A stretch of DNA of 64,000 nt from NCBI RefSeq assembly GCF_016811075.1, contig NZ_JAFBGL010000008.1:124001-188000 (forward strand). The letters run 5' to 3'. The stretch's first letter is position 1; every line of letters starts with the position of its first letter. This document shows positions 53,668 to 63,011 of this stretch, piece by piece. The notes under the pieces were generated by a model. The model had not been told where the DNA came from. It saw nothing but the letters and a program-made list of their open reading frames with translations, and did no database searches. This DNA is from Oceaniferula flava. GTDB lineage: Bacteria; Verrucomicrobiota; Verrucomicrobiia; Verrucomicrobiales; Akkermansiaceae. The position numbers and the translations under genes are program-made.

Positions 53668-55896
53668 GTGCCCACCTTATTGCTATTCTCTGTGACCGCA
53701 CGCTTCCGGGCGGCGGTCGCTGCAGCCCTCTTCCATGGCGTCCTATTCGCCTCGGCAACCGCTGCCACCTACTACGTTTCCCCCGATGGAAACGACAGCC
53801 ATTCCGGCAAGTCGGAAGCCCAGGCGTGGAAGAAGGTGCAGAATGCGGTCGACCAAATGAGCGCCGGCGACACCTTGGTTGTGTTAGAGGGTATTTACAC
53901 CGGCAGGCTGAAGATCAAATCGGGTATCACCATCAAGGCGAAGAACCCGCGCCAAGTCATCTTCAGCGGTGCGGAGCCCCTGACTGCACCTTTTGAAAAA
54001 CACGCGGGAAACATCTACAAAACCCAAGTCAATACGGAGGTGAAGCAGCTGTTCCACCAGATGAAACCGATGACTTGGGCCACTTGGCCGAACATCCAAT
54101 GGTCGGAAAACTGGGACGCTGACAAGAAGTGGCTGCAGGCCTCCACGGGCACCGGACCGGGTGTATTGAAATCGGAGGCGTTCCGTCAAATTCAAGACCT
54201 TGATCTCACAGGTGCCTACTGTTTTTTACGTTACTCCAAAGGCAACAGCTGTTTCAGCAGAAGGGTCAAATCCTTCGATGGCAGCACCCTGCACTGGGAT
54301 GATCAGGATTTCTACTCGGTGCGCTTCACCGGTGAAGACGGCCGCAAGGGGTCGCCAGCGGCCATCAAGAAGGGCAAGGCGAAGCCAAATGTGCGCGCCA
54401 AGTTTTTCATCTCCGGCGCACTGGATTTACTCGATCACGATGGCGAATGGTTTGCCCATGACGGGACGCTCTATTTCCAATCGCCCGATGGCAAAGCCCC
54501 CCACCCGTCCGACGTGTGGGTCAAGACCAGCGACTACGCGCTCTACGAAACCGAAGCACTGCGTCAGGTGTCGATCGAGGGCATCGATTTCTTTGCCACT
54601 TCGGTGAAGTTATCGCACCCCGAGAACCGCGAGATCAGCTTTGCCAACTGCCACTTCAACTACATCAGCTCCGAGCTACTCTTCGTCGATAACGTGCGTG
54701 GCCCGCTCGCGGACAAGCCCATCGAAGTCCACGGCAACTCGCTCCGCTTGACCCGCTGCCTGTTCGCCGGAGCCCAGAACACCGGGCTGAAATTGGTCGG
54801 TTCCGAGATCTCAGTGAGCCATTCGGTCTTTGCGGAAAACAATCGCCACGCCACCTTTGCGGGTCGAGCTCTCGCGCTCCATCCCAGCGGCACGTTTTCG
54901 ATCCTGCGGAATACCTTTTTCAACAATTGCTCGGACGCCATTCTCATCACTCCCAATGCCACCTATCGGGAATCCACGCCACCTCAGATCGCCTATAATC
55001 ACATCTTCAATGCCGGCATTTACAACAGTGATGTCTCGGGCGTCTACATGCCGAACCTTTCCCAGCATTACACCGAGTTCCACCACAACTGGGTGCACAA
55101 TGTGAAGGGCAATGGTTTGCGACTCGATCAGGCTGGCGAAAAACTTAGCGTGCACCACAACGTCTTCTGGGCGTCGAAACGCGGCATGAACATCGAGGGC
55201 TTTGGCAATTTCAACATCTACAACAACACCTCCGTGCACAACCACGAGCCGTGCATGATCACCCGCAATGTGGTGGCGAAGAGAAAAGGCACCGGCGATG
55301 CCTACGTCAGCAACGACACCTCCTTCCCCCCGATCACCGACTGGAATGTGCTGAACAATCTCGTGCAGCACTTTGTCGATCGAGTCGGCCCCAGCGAGAA
55401 AGGCCCGTTTGCGGAGTCGAAGGCCCAGGGAAAACTGCACCCCGAACGAGCCAAAAGCATCGCACTGCCGGTGCAAGATCGAGGAGCTGTCCGAGGCAAC
55501 CTCACCGGCTTCAAGCTGGATATCTTTGCCAATGGTTCCCTCGACCAGCTCAATCTCATCCCCACCGACCCGGCCGTCAAACATGAAGTCGCTCCCACGC
55601 CGGCGCTGAAAAAACAGCAGGTCAACGATCTCGATCCATTCCGTGGTGCCTACGATGTCGGCGATCTAGGTTGGGCAGTCGGCAGCGGGTGGATGCCCTA
55701 CGGCTTGCCACATCCCACCACGATGGCCGAGGCGGAAAAATGGGCCAAAACCTACCATCAACTCTCCGTCGTCCCGCAGGTGGCCGAGGCCAAGCTGCCG
55801 CTGGAAAAACTGAGCCCCGCCCCCTTTGTCGCCCCTCCGGTGGATCTCCCCGAACGTCCGGCCAAGAAGCCGAAAAAGGCCAGGGCGAAGAAGTGA
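53668..55896 (+). CDS. Secreted right-handed parallel beta-helix protein, polysaccharide-active candidate
   Basis: A 742-residue protein starting at GTG 53668, 23 bp after the previous gene. Signal residues 1-33. The mature part opens with Y-Y-V-S-P-D-G-N-D-S-H-S-G, the common lead-in of beta-helix enzymes, and then has many short repeats with N and S/T ladders (e.g. N-I-Y-N-N-T-S-V-H-N). Such proteins include polysaccharide lyases and glycoside hydrolases; the overall shape reminds me of GH141-type enzymes, which act on fucose- or xylose-containing glycans, but I cannot prove it. The C-terminus is rich in Pro and Lys (K-K-P-K-K-A-R-A-K-K), and another basic insert is near residue 232. Confidence 0.75.
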   Translation: MPTLLLFSVTARFRAAVAAALFHGVLFASATAATYYVSPDGNDSHSGKSEAQAWKKVQNAVDQMSAGDTLVVLEGIYTGRLKIKSGITIKAKNPRQVIFSGAEPLTAPFEKHAGNIYKTQVNTEVKQLFHQMKPMTWATWPNIQWSENWDADKKWLQASTGTGPGVLKSEAFRQIQDLDLTGAYCFLRYSKGNSCFSRRVKSFDGSTLHWDDQDFYSVRFTGEDGRKGSPAAIKKGKAKPNVRAKFFISGALDLLDHDGEWFAHDGTLYFQSPDGKAPHPSDVWVKTSDYALYETEALRQVSIEGIDFFATSVKLSHPENREISFANCHFNYISSELLFVDNVRGPLADKPIEVHGNSLRLTRCLFAGAQNTGLKLVGSEISVSHSVFAENNRHATFAGRALALHPSGTFSILRNTFFNNCSDAILITPNATYRESTPPQIAYNHIFNAGIYNSDVSGVYMPNLSQHYTEFHHNWVHNVKGNGLRLDQAGEKLSVHHNVFWASKRGMNIEGFGNFNIYNNTSVHNHEPCMITRNVVAKRKGTGDAYVSNDTSFPPITDWNVLNNLVQHFVDRVGPSEKGPFAESKAQGKLHPERAKSIALPVQDRGAVRGNLTGFKLDIFANGSLDQLNLIPTDPAVKHEVAPTPALKKQQVNDLDPFRGAYDVGDLGWAVGSGWMPYGLPHPTTMAEAEKWAKTYHQLSVVPQVAEAKLPLEKLSPAPFVAPPVDLPERPAKKPKKARAKK

Positions 55897-56070
55897 TCCG
55901 CTCTGCGGTTAGGGGCATGCCGCCGCAGCTTGGCAGGTTGTTTTTTGTCCCCTCCGAGTTCAAGATAAGCGATTCCATCGACTGAAATCGCTGGTGAAAT
56001 CGTGGCAATCGTGAAACGTTCTAGGCCATCGTTCCATATCAGAACAATCACGAGACCGCGACAAACCATC

Positions 56071-58575
56071 ATGACCCACCGAAACCTTTTTCTAACGCTC
56101 AGCCTGTGCACTGGACTCTTGGGAACCACCCACGGCGACGAGCAATCACCTGCCGGCGAGGAGGCCAAGAAACCTTCCATCTATGGCACCATCACCGAGA
56201 GCACGCCGTCGATTCCCGAGTATTTCTCATGGATCAACAACACCAACGAGGGAGCTACCGAAGCCCAAACCATCACCAATCTGGAGTTCTTCAAATGGCT
56301 GCACGATGAATACGGCATGCAGCTCGGCATCTACGCGTGGGATGCGGGCAATATCGACAGTGCCCAGTATTACGGCAGCATGGACACCGAGAAGTTCAAA
56401 ACGCAGTTCCCCAATGGCTGGAGCGGCATCGCAGACCTGGCGAAGTCCTTTTCGTGTCGTATGGGTCTCTGGGGCGGGCCGGATGGTTTCGGTGATACGC
56501 CCGAGGAAGAACAAGCACGTATCGACCTCTTAGTCAGCCTCTGCCGCGACTACGAACTTCAGCTGTTCAAATTTGATGCCGTCGGCACCCAGCTGCGCAC
56601 CGAAAAGCAGGACGCCTTTGCCAAGGCGATGATGGAGTGCCGCAAGTATGCGCCGGATCTCGTGGTGCTGAACCACCGCCTCAACCTCGGCCATGCCAAA
56701 CCCCACGCCACCACCTTCCTCTGGGGTGGACAGGAAACCTACATCGATGTGCATATCAAAAACACCATCACCGCGCCCCACAATCGCGCCGGTGCGATGT
56801 CGCGCGGGCTTCCTCCGGAGCTAAAACGCCTCACCGAGGACCACGGTGTCTGCATTTCCTCCTGCTTGGATAACTGGGAAGACGACCTCATCCTCCAAGC
56901 TTTCAACCGGAATCTGATTCTCGCTCCGCAAATTTATGGCAACCCGTGGCTGCTGCGCGACGATGAGTTGGCAAAAATGAGCCGCATTTTCAACCTCCAC
57001 TACCGCAGCCGCGACATCCTGGTGAAGGGCATGGTTTTGCCCGAGGAACATTACGGCCCTCATGCGGTCGCCCGCGGCGATGGCGCTACCCGTTACTTGG
57101 CACTGCGCAACCTGACATGGCAGCCCGTGAAGTATCAGATCACCTTGAACGAGGAAATTGGCCTGACCGAAAAAGGCAGCGTCGAAGTCAGACGTTATCA
57201 CCCGTCCGAGAGCATTCTCGGCGAGTTCGATTACGGCAAAACCATCGAAGTCGAGGTGCAGCCGTTCAGATCCTACCTGCTGATGGCCAGTGCCAAAGAT
57301 GTCGGTGAGATCGGTGTGACCGGTGCCGACTACGAAGTGGTGCGCGACACCGCAGACAAACCAGCCATCGTGAAAGTCCTCGGCCTGCCGGGCAGCACCG
57401 CGAAGGTGTCCTTGAAAACTGGTGACCGCCAATTCACCAAGGCCTTTCTCAACGACCAGCCGATCAACAGTCTCCTGAACGGCGACGCTGAGATCAAGTT
57501 CCCGGGTGAACCCGTCGCCCTGCCTGCTCACAAAAAGCTGGCCGACCTGAAACCGGTCGCCGTGCCAGCCGATGCCGAGCAGCTCTATGAAGCCATTTGC
57601 TACACCGCCGAGAACAATGCGCTGGAAGTCCAGTCGCTGAAGCGCTCCGGAGTCACCCAGGTGCCTCAGGTGCAAAAAGCACGCGATGCCTTCTTCGAGC
57701 AAGAACTATTCTGGCGCCGTGGCATTTGGGACAAATACATGTTCGATGGCAAGCTGGATACCTTCTTCAGCACCCTCCACTACGGTCGCGACAAACGTCT
57801 CGACGGCGGTGCCCTGCGCATCGATTTCGGACAGGTGGAAACGGTCGACAGCATCACCATGCAGTCGCTCTGGCAGAGTGATAAGAAAGAGCAACCCGCC
57901 ACCACCCTCACCGCCGAGGTTTCACAAGATCTGAAGACTTGGAAAACGGTCACCTTCACCAGAACGGAGAAATCCGGAGACAAGATCAAGGTGGCTAACA
58001 TTGGCAAAAACGGTGGCACCTCCACACTTTTCGATACCGATGTCTACACCTGGAAGCTGGCGCTGGAAGCTCCGCAAAGCTTCCGCTACATGCGTGTGTT
58101 CAGCGCACCGGATCGCGTGGCCGAGATGAACGTCGCCCATGGAGGAAAGGCCTTGGACAGCTCAAACTGGCACGTCACCCACCTCTTTGCGCCCTTCTCC
58201 GCCGCCAAGCCCATCGCGGCCTGGGAAGCTCAGGTGGAGATCGAAAGCAATGCCGCCGAAGGTAGCTACATCTGCGTAGGTATCGAAGGTGTGCACGGTC
58301 AGAACAAAGCCTTTGCCGCACTCCGCGTCGATGGCCAGTGGGTCGGAGCGCCTCAGCGCGCCCCCTCATTCCCCTGTGTCGCCTGGGAATACCCGGTCGG
58401 CCGTCACAACAAGAACAACACCTACTTCTTCCCTGTGACCGACGACCTGCGCGGCAAAAAAGTGGAGGTCGTGGTTCTCAGCCTGACCGGTGGCGGCACC
58501 GATCTGAAACCGCACGCTTGGGTCACCACCCACCAAGCACCACGCGAGGCTGTGATCTTGCGTTTGGAAAAGTAA
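56071..58575 (+). CDS. Secreted GH-D-like TIM-barrel protein with discoidin-like domain
   Basis: An 834-residue exported protein from ATG 56071 (signal about residues 1-22). The first 340 residues look like a TIM barrel of the melibiase type (clan GH-D): L-G-I-Y-A-W-D near 85, M-G-L-W-G-G-P-D near 131 and the key strand L-F-K-F-D (K167-F-D169), equivalent to the K-x-D nucleophile motif of GH27/GH36. The acid residue cannot be fixed. A beta domain (about 340-560) and a discoidin-like F5/8-C region (about 590-700) follow. This may be an alpha-galactosidase relative or a new family. A 174-bp gap separates it from the beta-helix gene. Confidence 0.72.
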   Translation: MTHRNLFLTLSLCTGLLGTTHGDEQSPAGEEAKKPSIYGTITESTPSIPEYFSWINNTNEGATEAQTITNLEFFKWLHDEYGMQLGIYAWDAGNIDSAQYYGSMDTEKFKTQFPNGWSGIADLAKSFSCRMGLWGGPDGFGDTPEEEQARIDLLVSLCRDYELQLFKFDAVGTQLRTEKQDAFAKAMMECRKYAPDLVVLNHRLNLGHAKPHATTFLWGGQETYIDVHIKNTITAPHNRAGAMSRGLPPELKRLTEDHGVCISSCLDNWEDDLILQAFNRNLILAPQIYGNPWLLRDDELAKMSRIFNLHYRSRDILVKGMVLPEEHYGPHAVARGDGATRYLALRNLTWQPVKYQITLNEEIGLTEKGSVEVRRYHPSESILGEFDYGKTIEVEVQPFRSYLLMASAKDVGEIGVTGADYEVVRDTADKPAIVKVLGLPGSTAKVSLKTGDRQFTKAFLNDQPINSLLNGDAEIKFPGEPVALPAHKKLADLKPVAVPADAEQLYEAICYTAENNALEVQSLKRSGVTQVPQVQKARDAFFEQELFWRRGIWDKYMFDGKLDTFFSTLHYGRDKRLDGGALRIDFGQVETVDSITMQSLWQSDKKEQPATTLTAEVSQDLKTWKTVTFTRTEKSGDKIKVANIGKNGGTSTLFDTDVYTWKLALEAPQSFRYMRVFSAPDRVAEMNVAHGGKALDSSNWHVTHLFAPFSAAKPIAAWEAQVEIESNAAEGSYICVGIEGVHGQNKAFAALRVDGQWVGAPQRAPSFPCVAWEYPVGRHNKNNTYFFPVTDDLRGKKVEVVVLSLTGGGTDLKPHAWVTTHQAPREAVILRLEK

Positions 58576-58746
58576 ACATCGAATACGCCGGGTCTGATGG
58601 GTGTCAATCGATCAGACTCGGAAAAGCCCCAGCGTCGGAAGCTCGCAAGATTTTCTTTTCCTGCTGCGTATCGACCTGACACCGGACAATCATTCAGTCG
58701 CCCAGGCTGAATGATTTTCTGCTTCTACACCTCATCACCATCTTCC

Positions 58747-60114
58747 ATGCATCCGTTTTTCAAAAGCCTACTGATCACGTGCCACGCCGCGGCACTCTGT
58801 CTGAGCGCAGCCCGGGCAGAACAGCCGAACTTCATCATCATCCTCAGCGACGACCAAGGCTACAACGACCTAGGCTGTTTTGGCTCGCCTAACATCAAGA
58901 CCCCGAACATCGACCAGATGGCGAAGGAAGGTCGCAAGTTCACCTCCTTCTACGTGCCGAGCCCTGTTTGCTCGCCATCGCGTGCCGGCTTATTGACCGG
59001 CTGCTACCCGAAACGCATCGGCATGGAGAAACATGTGCTTTTCCCCAAAGACAACAAAGGCCTGCACCCTGAGGAAGTCACCATCGCAGACATGCTGAAG
59101 GCCCGAGGTTACGCCACTGCTTGCATCGGTAAATGGCACGTTGGCCACCGCAAACCCTTCCTCCCTACTAATCAAGGATTCGATTCCTACTACGGCATTC
59201 CCTACTCCAACGACATGGTCCATCCGGACAACAAGGGGAAATACCGAGGGTCTCAAGACAAGCTGTGGCTCAATCAGGACGAAATGGTCAAACTCTGGAA
59301 CACACCACTGATGCAGGATGAAGAAATCATCGAACTCCCGGTGAACCAACGCACGATCACCCGGCGATACACCGACAAAGCGATCGAATTCATCACCGCG
59401 AACAAGGAAAAGCCCTTCTTCCTCTACCTGCCTCACAGCATGCCTCATATCCCCCTCTTCGTGCCGGAGGATGCCTACGATCCAGATCCGAAAAATGCTT
59501 ACAAAGCAGTGATCGAACACATCGATGCTGAAGTCGGTCGCGTGGTCGACACCGTGAAACAACTCGGTCTCAGTGAGAATACCTACATCATTTACACCTC
59601 CGACAACGGCCCTTGGCTGTGGTTCAAAAACCATGGAGGCAAGGCAGATCCCCTGCGCGAAGGCAAAGGCACCACCTACGAAGGTGGTCAGCGCGTTCCC
59701 TGCGTGATGTGGGCCCCGGGCCGCATCCCCGCCGGCACGGAAACGGATGCCATTGCCAGCACTATCGATCTGTTACCGACCCTGGCCCAACTGACCGGAT
59801 CCCCTGCGAAAACACGGGGCGAGATCGACGGCACCGACATCTCCCCCTTACTGCTCGGCACCGAGAAGTCGGTGCGCGATGAGTTCCTCTTCTACACCAG
59901 CAACGGCAAGTTGGAAGGTTTGCGCCAGGGCGACTGGAAACTTCTGATGAAAAAAGGCAAGGCCGAGCTATTCAACCTCGCCAAGGACATCGGCGAGCAG
60001 CAGAACCAAGCCAAAGAGATGCCGGAAAAGGTTTCCCATCTGCTGAACCGCATGCGCAAACTGGACGAGCAAATCAACCATCAGATCCGCCCCCAAGGGA
60101 AGATCGCTGGCTGA
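58747..60114 (+). CDS. Secreted sulfatase
   Basis: A 455-residue sulfatase from ATG 58747; the frame upstream to 58711 is not signal-like. Signal residues 1-24. Motifs: L-S-D-D-Q-G-Y-N-D, formylglycine site C-S-P-S-R-A-G-L-L-T-G (Cys75), G-K-W-H-V-G-H and T-S-D-N-G-P-W. The H-S-M-P-H-I-P-L-F-V block matches the arylsulfatase A/GALNS-like S1 group. It lies 171 bp after the GH-D-like gene, a gap large enough for its own promoter, and 45 bp before the next sulfatase. Confidence 0.95.
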   Translation: MHPFFKSLLITCHAAALCLSAARAEQPNFIIILSDDQGYNDLGCFGSPNIKTPNIDQMAKEGRKFTSFYVPSPVCSPSRAGLLTGCYPKRIGMEKHVLFPKDNKGLHPEEVTIADMLKARGYATACIGKWHVGHRKPFLPTNQGFDSYYGIPYSNDMVHPDNKGKYRGSQDKLWLNQDEMVKLWNTPLMQDEEIIELPVNQRTITRRYTDKAIEFITANKEKPFFLYLPHSMPHIPLFVPEDAYDPDPKNAYKAVIEHIDAEVGRVVDTVKQLGLSENTYIIYTSDNGPWLWFKNHGGKADPLREGKGTTYEGGQRVPCVMWAPGRIPAGTETDAIASTIDLLPTLAQLTGSPAKTRGEIDGTDISPLLLGTEKSVRDEFLFYTSNGKLEGLRQGDWKLLMKKGKAELFNLAKDIGEQQNQAKEMPEKVSHLLNRMRKLDEQINHQIRPQGKIAG

Positions 60115-60159
60115 GTCATCCTTGAAAGATCTATCCATCATCCACGGTAATTTTCCACC

Positions 60160-61545
60160 ATGAAACTCATTCTCCGCACTCTTGTTTTCACCGTCTTTTC
60201 GGCAGCGACAGCCTTCGCGGCGGCTCCACAAAAACCCAACATCGTGTTCATCATCACCGATGATCTCGGCTACGGAGACATCTCCAGCTACGGGCAGAAA
60301 AACTTCACCACACCGAACATCGACAAGCTGGCCGAGACCGGCATGCGTTTCACCCGTCACTACTCCGGCGCCACCGTCTGTTCGCCATCGCGCTGCTCGC
60401 TGATGACCGGTCGTGACGGAGGTCACTGCTCGGTTCGCGGCAATGGCCCCTTCACCATCTTGCCGGAAGAAACCACCGTGGCCGAAGTCGCCAAGGCCGC
60501 CGGCTACCACACCGCGATGATTGGGAAATCCTGCGTCACCGGCAACACCCAAACGCCCGAGGTGGTGCTCTCTAACGGATTCGATTACTTTTACGGCACC
60601 ACCGACCACCGCGACGGCCACTTCCGCTACCCGAAGTTTGTCTACCGCAACACCGAGCGCATCGAATTTCCCGAAAACAAGCTGCACAGCGGCACGCACT
60701 ACGATGGCAATCTCTACACCGAGGAAGCGCTGAAATACATCGCCAAGCAAAGCCCGGACCAACCGTTCCTGCTGATGCTCTCCTACCCGATGCCCCATGC
60801 CTCCACCCTGGCACCGGAAAAAGACCGCGCAGAAGCCCGCGCTTTGGTCAAAAACGAAGTTGCCCACCATGGCAAGCATTACACCAAAACTCCCGAGGTG
60901 AAGGCCAACTACATCGCCATGATCACCATCATGGACAAGGCCGTGGGAGCCATCGTCAAGCAGCTGGAATCCCAACAGCTTCTGGAGAACACCCTGGTCA
61001 TCTTCACCAGCGATAACGGACCGTCGTTCGAAGGTGGCATGAAACCACAGCTTCTCGATTCCAATGGCCCGCTGCGCGGCGGCAAGCGCGATCTCTACGA
61101 GGGCGGCGTGCGCGTCCCCTTCATCGCCTCCTGGCCCGCCGCCATCAAAGCGGGTCAGACCACCGACCACACCTCCGCCTTCTGGGACTTCCTCCCCACC
61201 GTCTGCGAACTGACCAAGCAGCCGGTGCCTGCCGACATCCAAGGCGTCTCCTTCGTCCCCACCCTGACCGGTGACAAACCACAGGCCGCCCACAAGTCAC
61301 TTTACTGGGAGTTCCACGAAAAAGGTGGCCGTCGCGCCATCATGAAGGGCGACTGGAAACTGGTGCAGTATCAGCTGAAAAACCCCGCAAAAACCACCAC
61401 CCAGCTGTTCAACCTCGCCAAGGACATCGGTGAGCAAAAAGACCTTTCCAAAGCGCACCCGGAAAAGCTTTCCGAGCTCATGAAGCTGATGGAAAAAGCC
61501 CGCGTGCCCAGCAAAACCTTCCCAATGGAAGCGCTGGACAAATAA
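60160..61545 (+). CDS. Secreted sulfatase
   Basis: A 461-residue sulfatase with a signal peptide (residues 1-21). Motifs: I-T-D-D-L-G-Y-G-D, formylglycine site C-S-P-S-R-C-S-L-M-T-G-R (Cys74) and F-T-S-D-N-G-P-S; the usual G-K-W-H is replaced by G-K-S-C-V, so the lysine is kept but the neighbouring histidine is not. The region after it (F-D-Y-F-Y-G-T-T-D-H-R-D) is shorter than in neighbours. It may represent a different S1 subfamily. A 441-codon antisense frame over it is a shadow. It lies 66 bp upstream of the second GHL15-like gene. Confidence 0.93.
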   Translation: MKLILRTLVFTVFSAATAFAAAPQKPNIVFIITDDLGYGDISSYGQKNFTTPNIDKLAETGMRFTRHYSGATVCSPSRCSLMTGRDGGHCSVRGNGPFTILPEETTVAEVAKAAGYHTAMIGKSCVTGNTQTPEVVLSNGFDYFYGTTDHRDGHFRYPKFVYRNTERIEFPENKLHSGTHYDGNLYTEEALKYIAKQSPDQPFLLMLSYPMPHASTLAPEKDRAEARALVKNEVAHHGKHYTKTPEVKANYIAMITIMDKAVGAIVKQLESQQLLENTLVIFTSDNGPSFEGGMKPQLLDSNGPLRGGKRDLYEGGVRVPFIASWPAAIKAGQTTDHTSAFWDFLPTVCELTKQPVPADIQGVSFVPTLTGDKPQAAHKSLYWEFHEKGGRRAIMKGDWKLVQYQLKNPAKTTTQLFNLAKDIGEQKDLSKAHPEKLSELMKLMEKARVPSKTFPMEALDK

Positions 61546-61611
61546 ACGCTGCAGTCGCCCCCTCCAAAGACAGGGTAGCCATGCCCGCAGAACGCGCTAA
61601 CTTGTTGTTCC

Positions 61612-62817
61612 ATGATCATGCACCACGGAACATCGTCTCGCTGGCTCGGCCTCACAGCAGCCGTGGCGATGGCTTATCCCCTGCTGGCTGGAGCGCAAGA
61701 AAGCAAGGACTCGCCCGACCCGGCCACGCTGCGCATCAGCGATGGCAGCCAGTTTGAGCCCAAGGATTTCTATCCGAAATTCAGCTGGGAGCGCACGCCG
61801 CGCTACTTCATGTTTGGCGATAAAAACCGTCTACTCAAGCCCGCCCAAGTGCGCTTCATTGCCGAACGCAGCGATTTTGTCTGCATTGAAAAATCGCACG
61901 GGCTGAAACAGCTCGGAGCCGCTGAGCTAGGGGCCAAACACGAGGCGACGGCACTGAAAAAGGTCAACCCCGATATCAAGGTGTTGTTTTACTTCAACGC
62001 CGCCTACGCCTGGACCTACACCTCCTACAACCAGGACTTCACCGAAGCCGGCCTGAAGAAGAACCCCGCGCTGAAAAAGTTCCTGCTCACCCACCCAAAG
62101 ACCGGCGAACTGGCCGATCGCTACGGGGCCTACTGCTACGATGTGCTGAACCCGGAGTTCCGCGACTGGTGGGTGAAAACCGTGGCCAAGGGAGTGCGCG
62201 AGACAGGCTGCGACGGCGCCTTCATCGATCAAATGCACGGCTCGGTCGGTCTGCGTAAGGACCGCAAGGATGAGGTGGAGCAAGCCATGGGCACGATGAT
62301 GGCCGACCTCAAAAAAGCCCTCGGTCCCGACCGCATCCTCCTCGCAAACAACGCCTACAATCCCGACGCCAAACACGTCTATCCGGTGAGCGATGCCATC
62401 ATGTTTGAGAACTACGCCACGGTCAAATCCAGCAAAGAAAGCCTGCTTGCGGAATGGGGCCACATGCTGCAACACGCCAAGGATGGTAAGATTTCAGTCT
62501 TCCGACTGGGAGTGGATGGCACCGGCCGTAAGAACCTGAAACCCAACATGCCGGAGCTTTCCAAGGAAAAGGCCGAGTTTGCCCTCGCCTGTTATCTCAT
62601 CGGCGCCCAGCCCTATTCGTATTTCATGTACAGTTGGGGATGGAAACTCGGCACCGGCACCCTGATCGATTATCCGGAATTCAACAAACCCCTCGGCCCG
62701 CCCAAGGGAGCCTACCAGCGGAGCACCCCTCATGGCTGGGAGTTCACCCGCGAGTTCGAACACGCCAGTGTCTGGGTGAATACCGACACCCGAAAGGCCA
62801 AGATCACTTGGAAGTGA
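61612..62817 (+). CDS. Secreted TIM-barrel protein, GHL15-like paralogue
   Basis: A 401-residue exported protein (signal about residues 1-29). It is a paralogue of 48043-49224: shared blocks are F-S-W-x-R/V-T/P-P-R-Y near residue 55, the V-L-F-Y-F-N strand near 124, the acid strand D-G-A-F-I-D-Q-M near 203, Y-S-Y-F-M near 335, P-L-G-P-P-K-G and F-E-H-A-S-V near the end. Asp or Glu on strand D-G-A-F-I-D is the best catalytic candidate. Activity unknown. Last gene of the second operon; a short hairpin with a T5 tract follows about 17 bp downstream. Confidence 0.72.
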   Translation: MIMHHGTSSRWLGLTAAVAMAYPLLAGAQESKDSPDPATLRISDGSQFEPKDFYPKFSWERTPRYFMFGDKNRLLKPAQVRFIAERSDFVCIEKSHGLKQLGAAELGAKHEATALKKVNPDIKVLFYFNAAYAWTYTSYNQDFTEAGLKKNPALKKFLLTHPKTGELADRYGAYCYDVLNPEFRDWWVKTVAKGVRETGCDGAFIDQMHGSVGLRKDRKDEVEQAMGTMMADLKKALGPDRILLANNAYNPDAKHVYPVSDAIMFENYATVKSSKESLLAEWGHMLQHAKDGKISVFRLGVDGTGRKNLKPNMPELSKEKAEFALACYLIGAQPYSYFMYSWGWKLGTGTLIDYPEFNKPLGPPKGAYQRSTPHGWEFTREFEHASVWVNTDTRKAKITWK

Positions 62818-62833
62818 GATTCTCGGGCACTCT

Positions 62834-62858
62834 TCTGAGCGCTCAGATATCACCTTTT
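62834..62858 (+). terminator. Weak terminator candidate closing the second operon
   Basis: TCTGA-GCGC-TCAGA (62834-62847) forms a perfect 14-bp palindrome with a short possible stem, followed 6 nt later by T5. It is 17 bp past the final GHL15-like stop. The stem is short, so termination here is only a suggestion. Confidence 0.35.
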
Positions 62859-63011
62859 TCTAACAGAGAAGATTGATCAAAAACATCCAACCGTTTCACG
62901 CCGATAGGATGACGTCAGATCATGCCGTTCCAGCTTCTCGATCTCCGCACAGCTTATCGCCCTTTTGTTTATTGATAGACAGGACTGCGATCATCAGTAA
63001 GCTATTGTGTG

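Noticed and set aside
55905-55960. GC-rich stem near CTGCGG...CCGCAG followed by a T-run after the beta-helix gene
   Set aside because: The stem is only 6 bp with a long loop and the T6 is about 10 nt away; also considered as a REP half because of GGCGGCATG on the other strand, but there is no GTAG foot.
58592-58617. GTCTGAT/ATCAGAC inverted repeat after the GH-D-like gene
   Set aside because: Seven-bp arms, 12-nt loop and no T-run; not convincing as terminator or operator.
59968-61293. 441-codon minus-strand frame
   Set aside because: Antisense to two sulfatases; glycine/valine-rich composition is an artefact of the codon usage.
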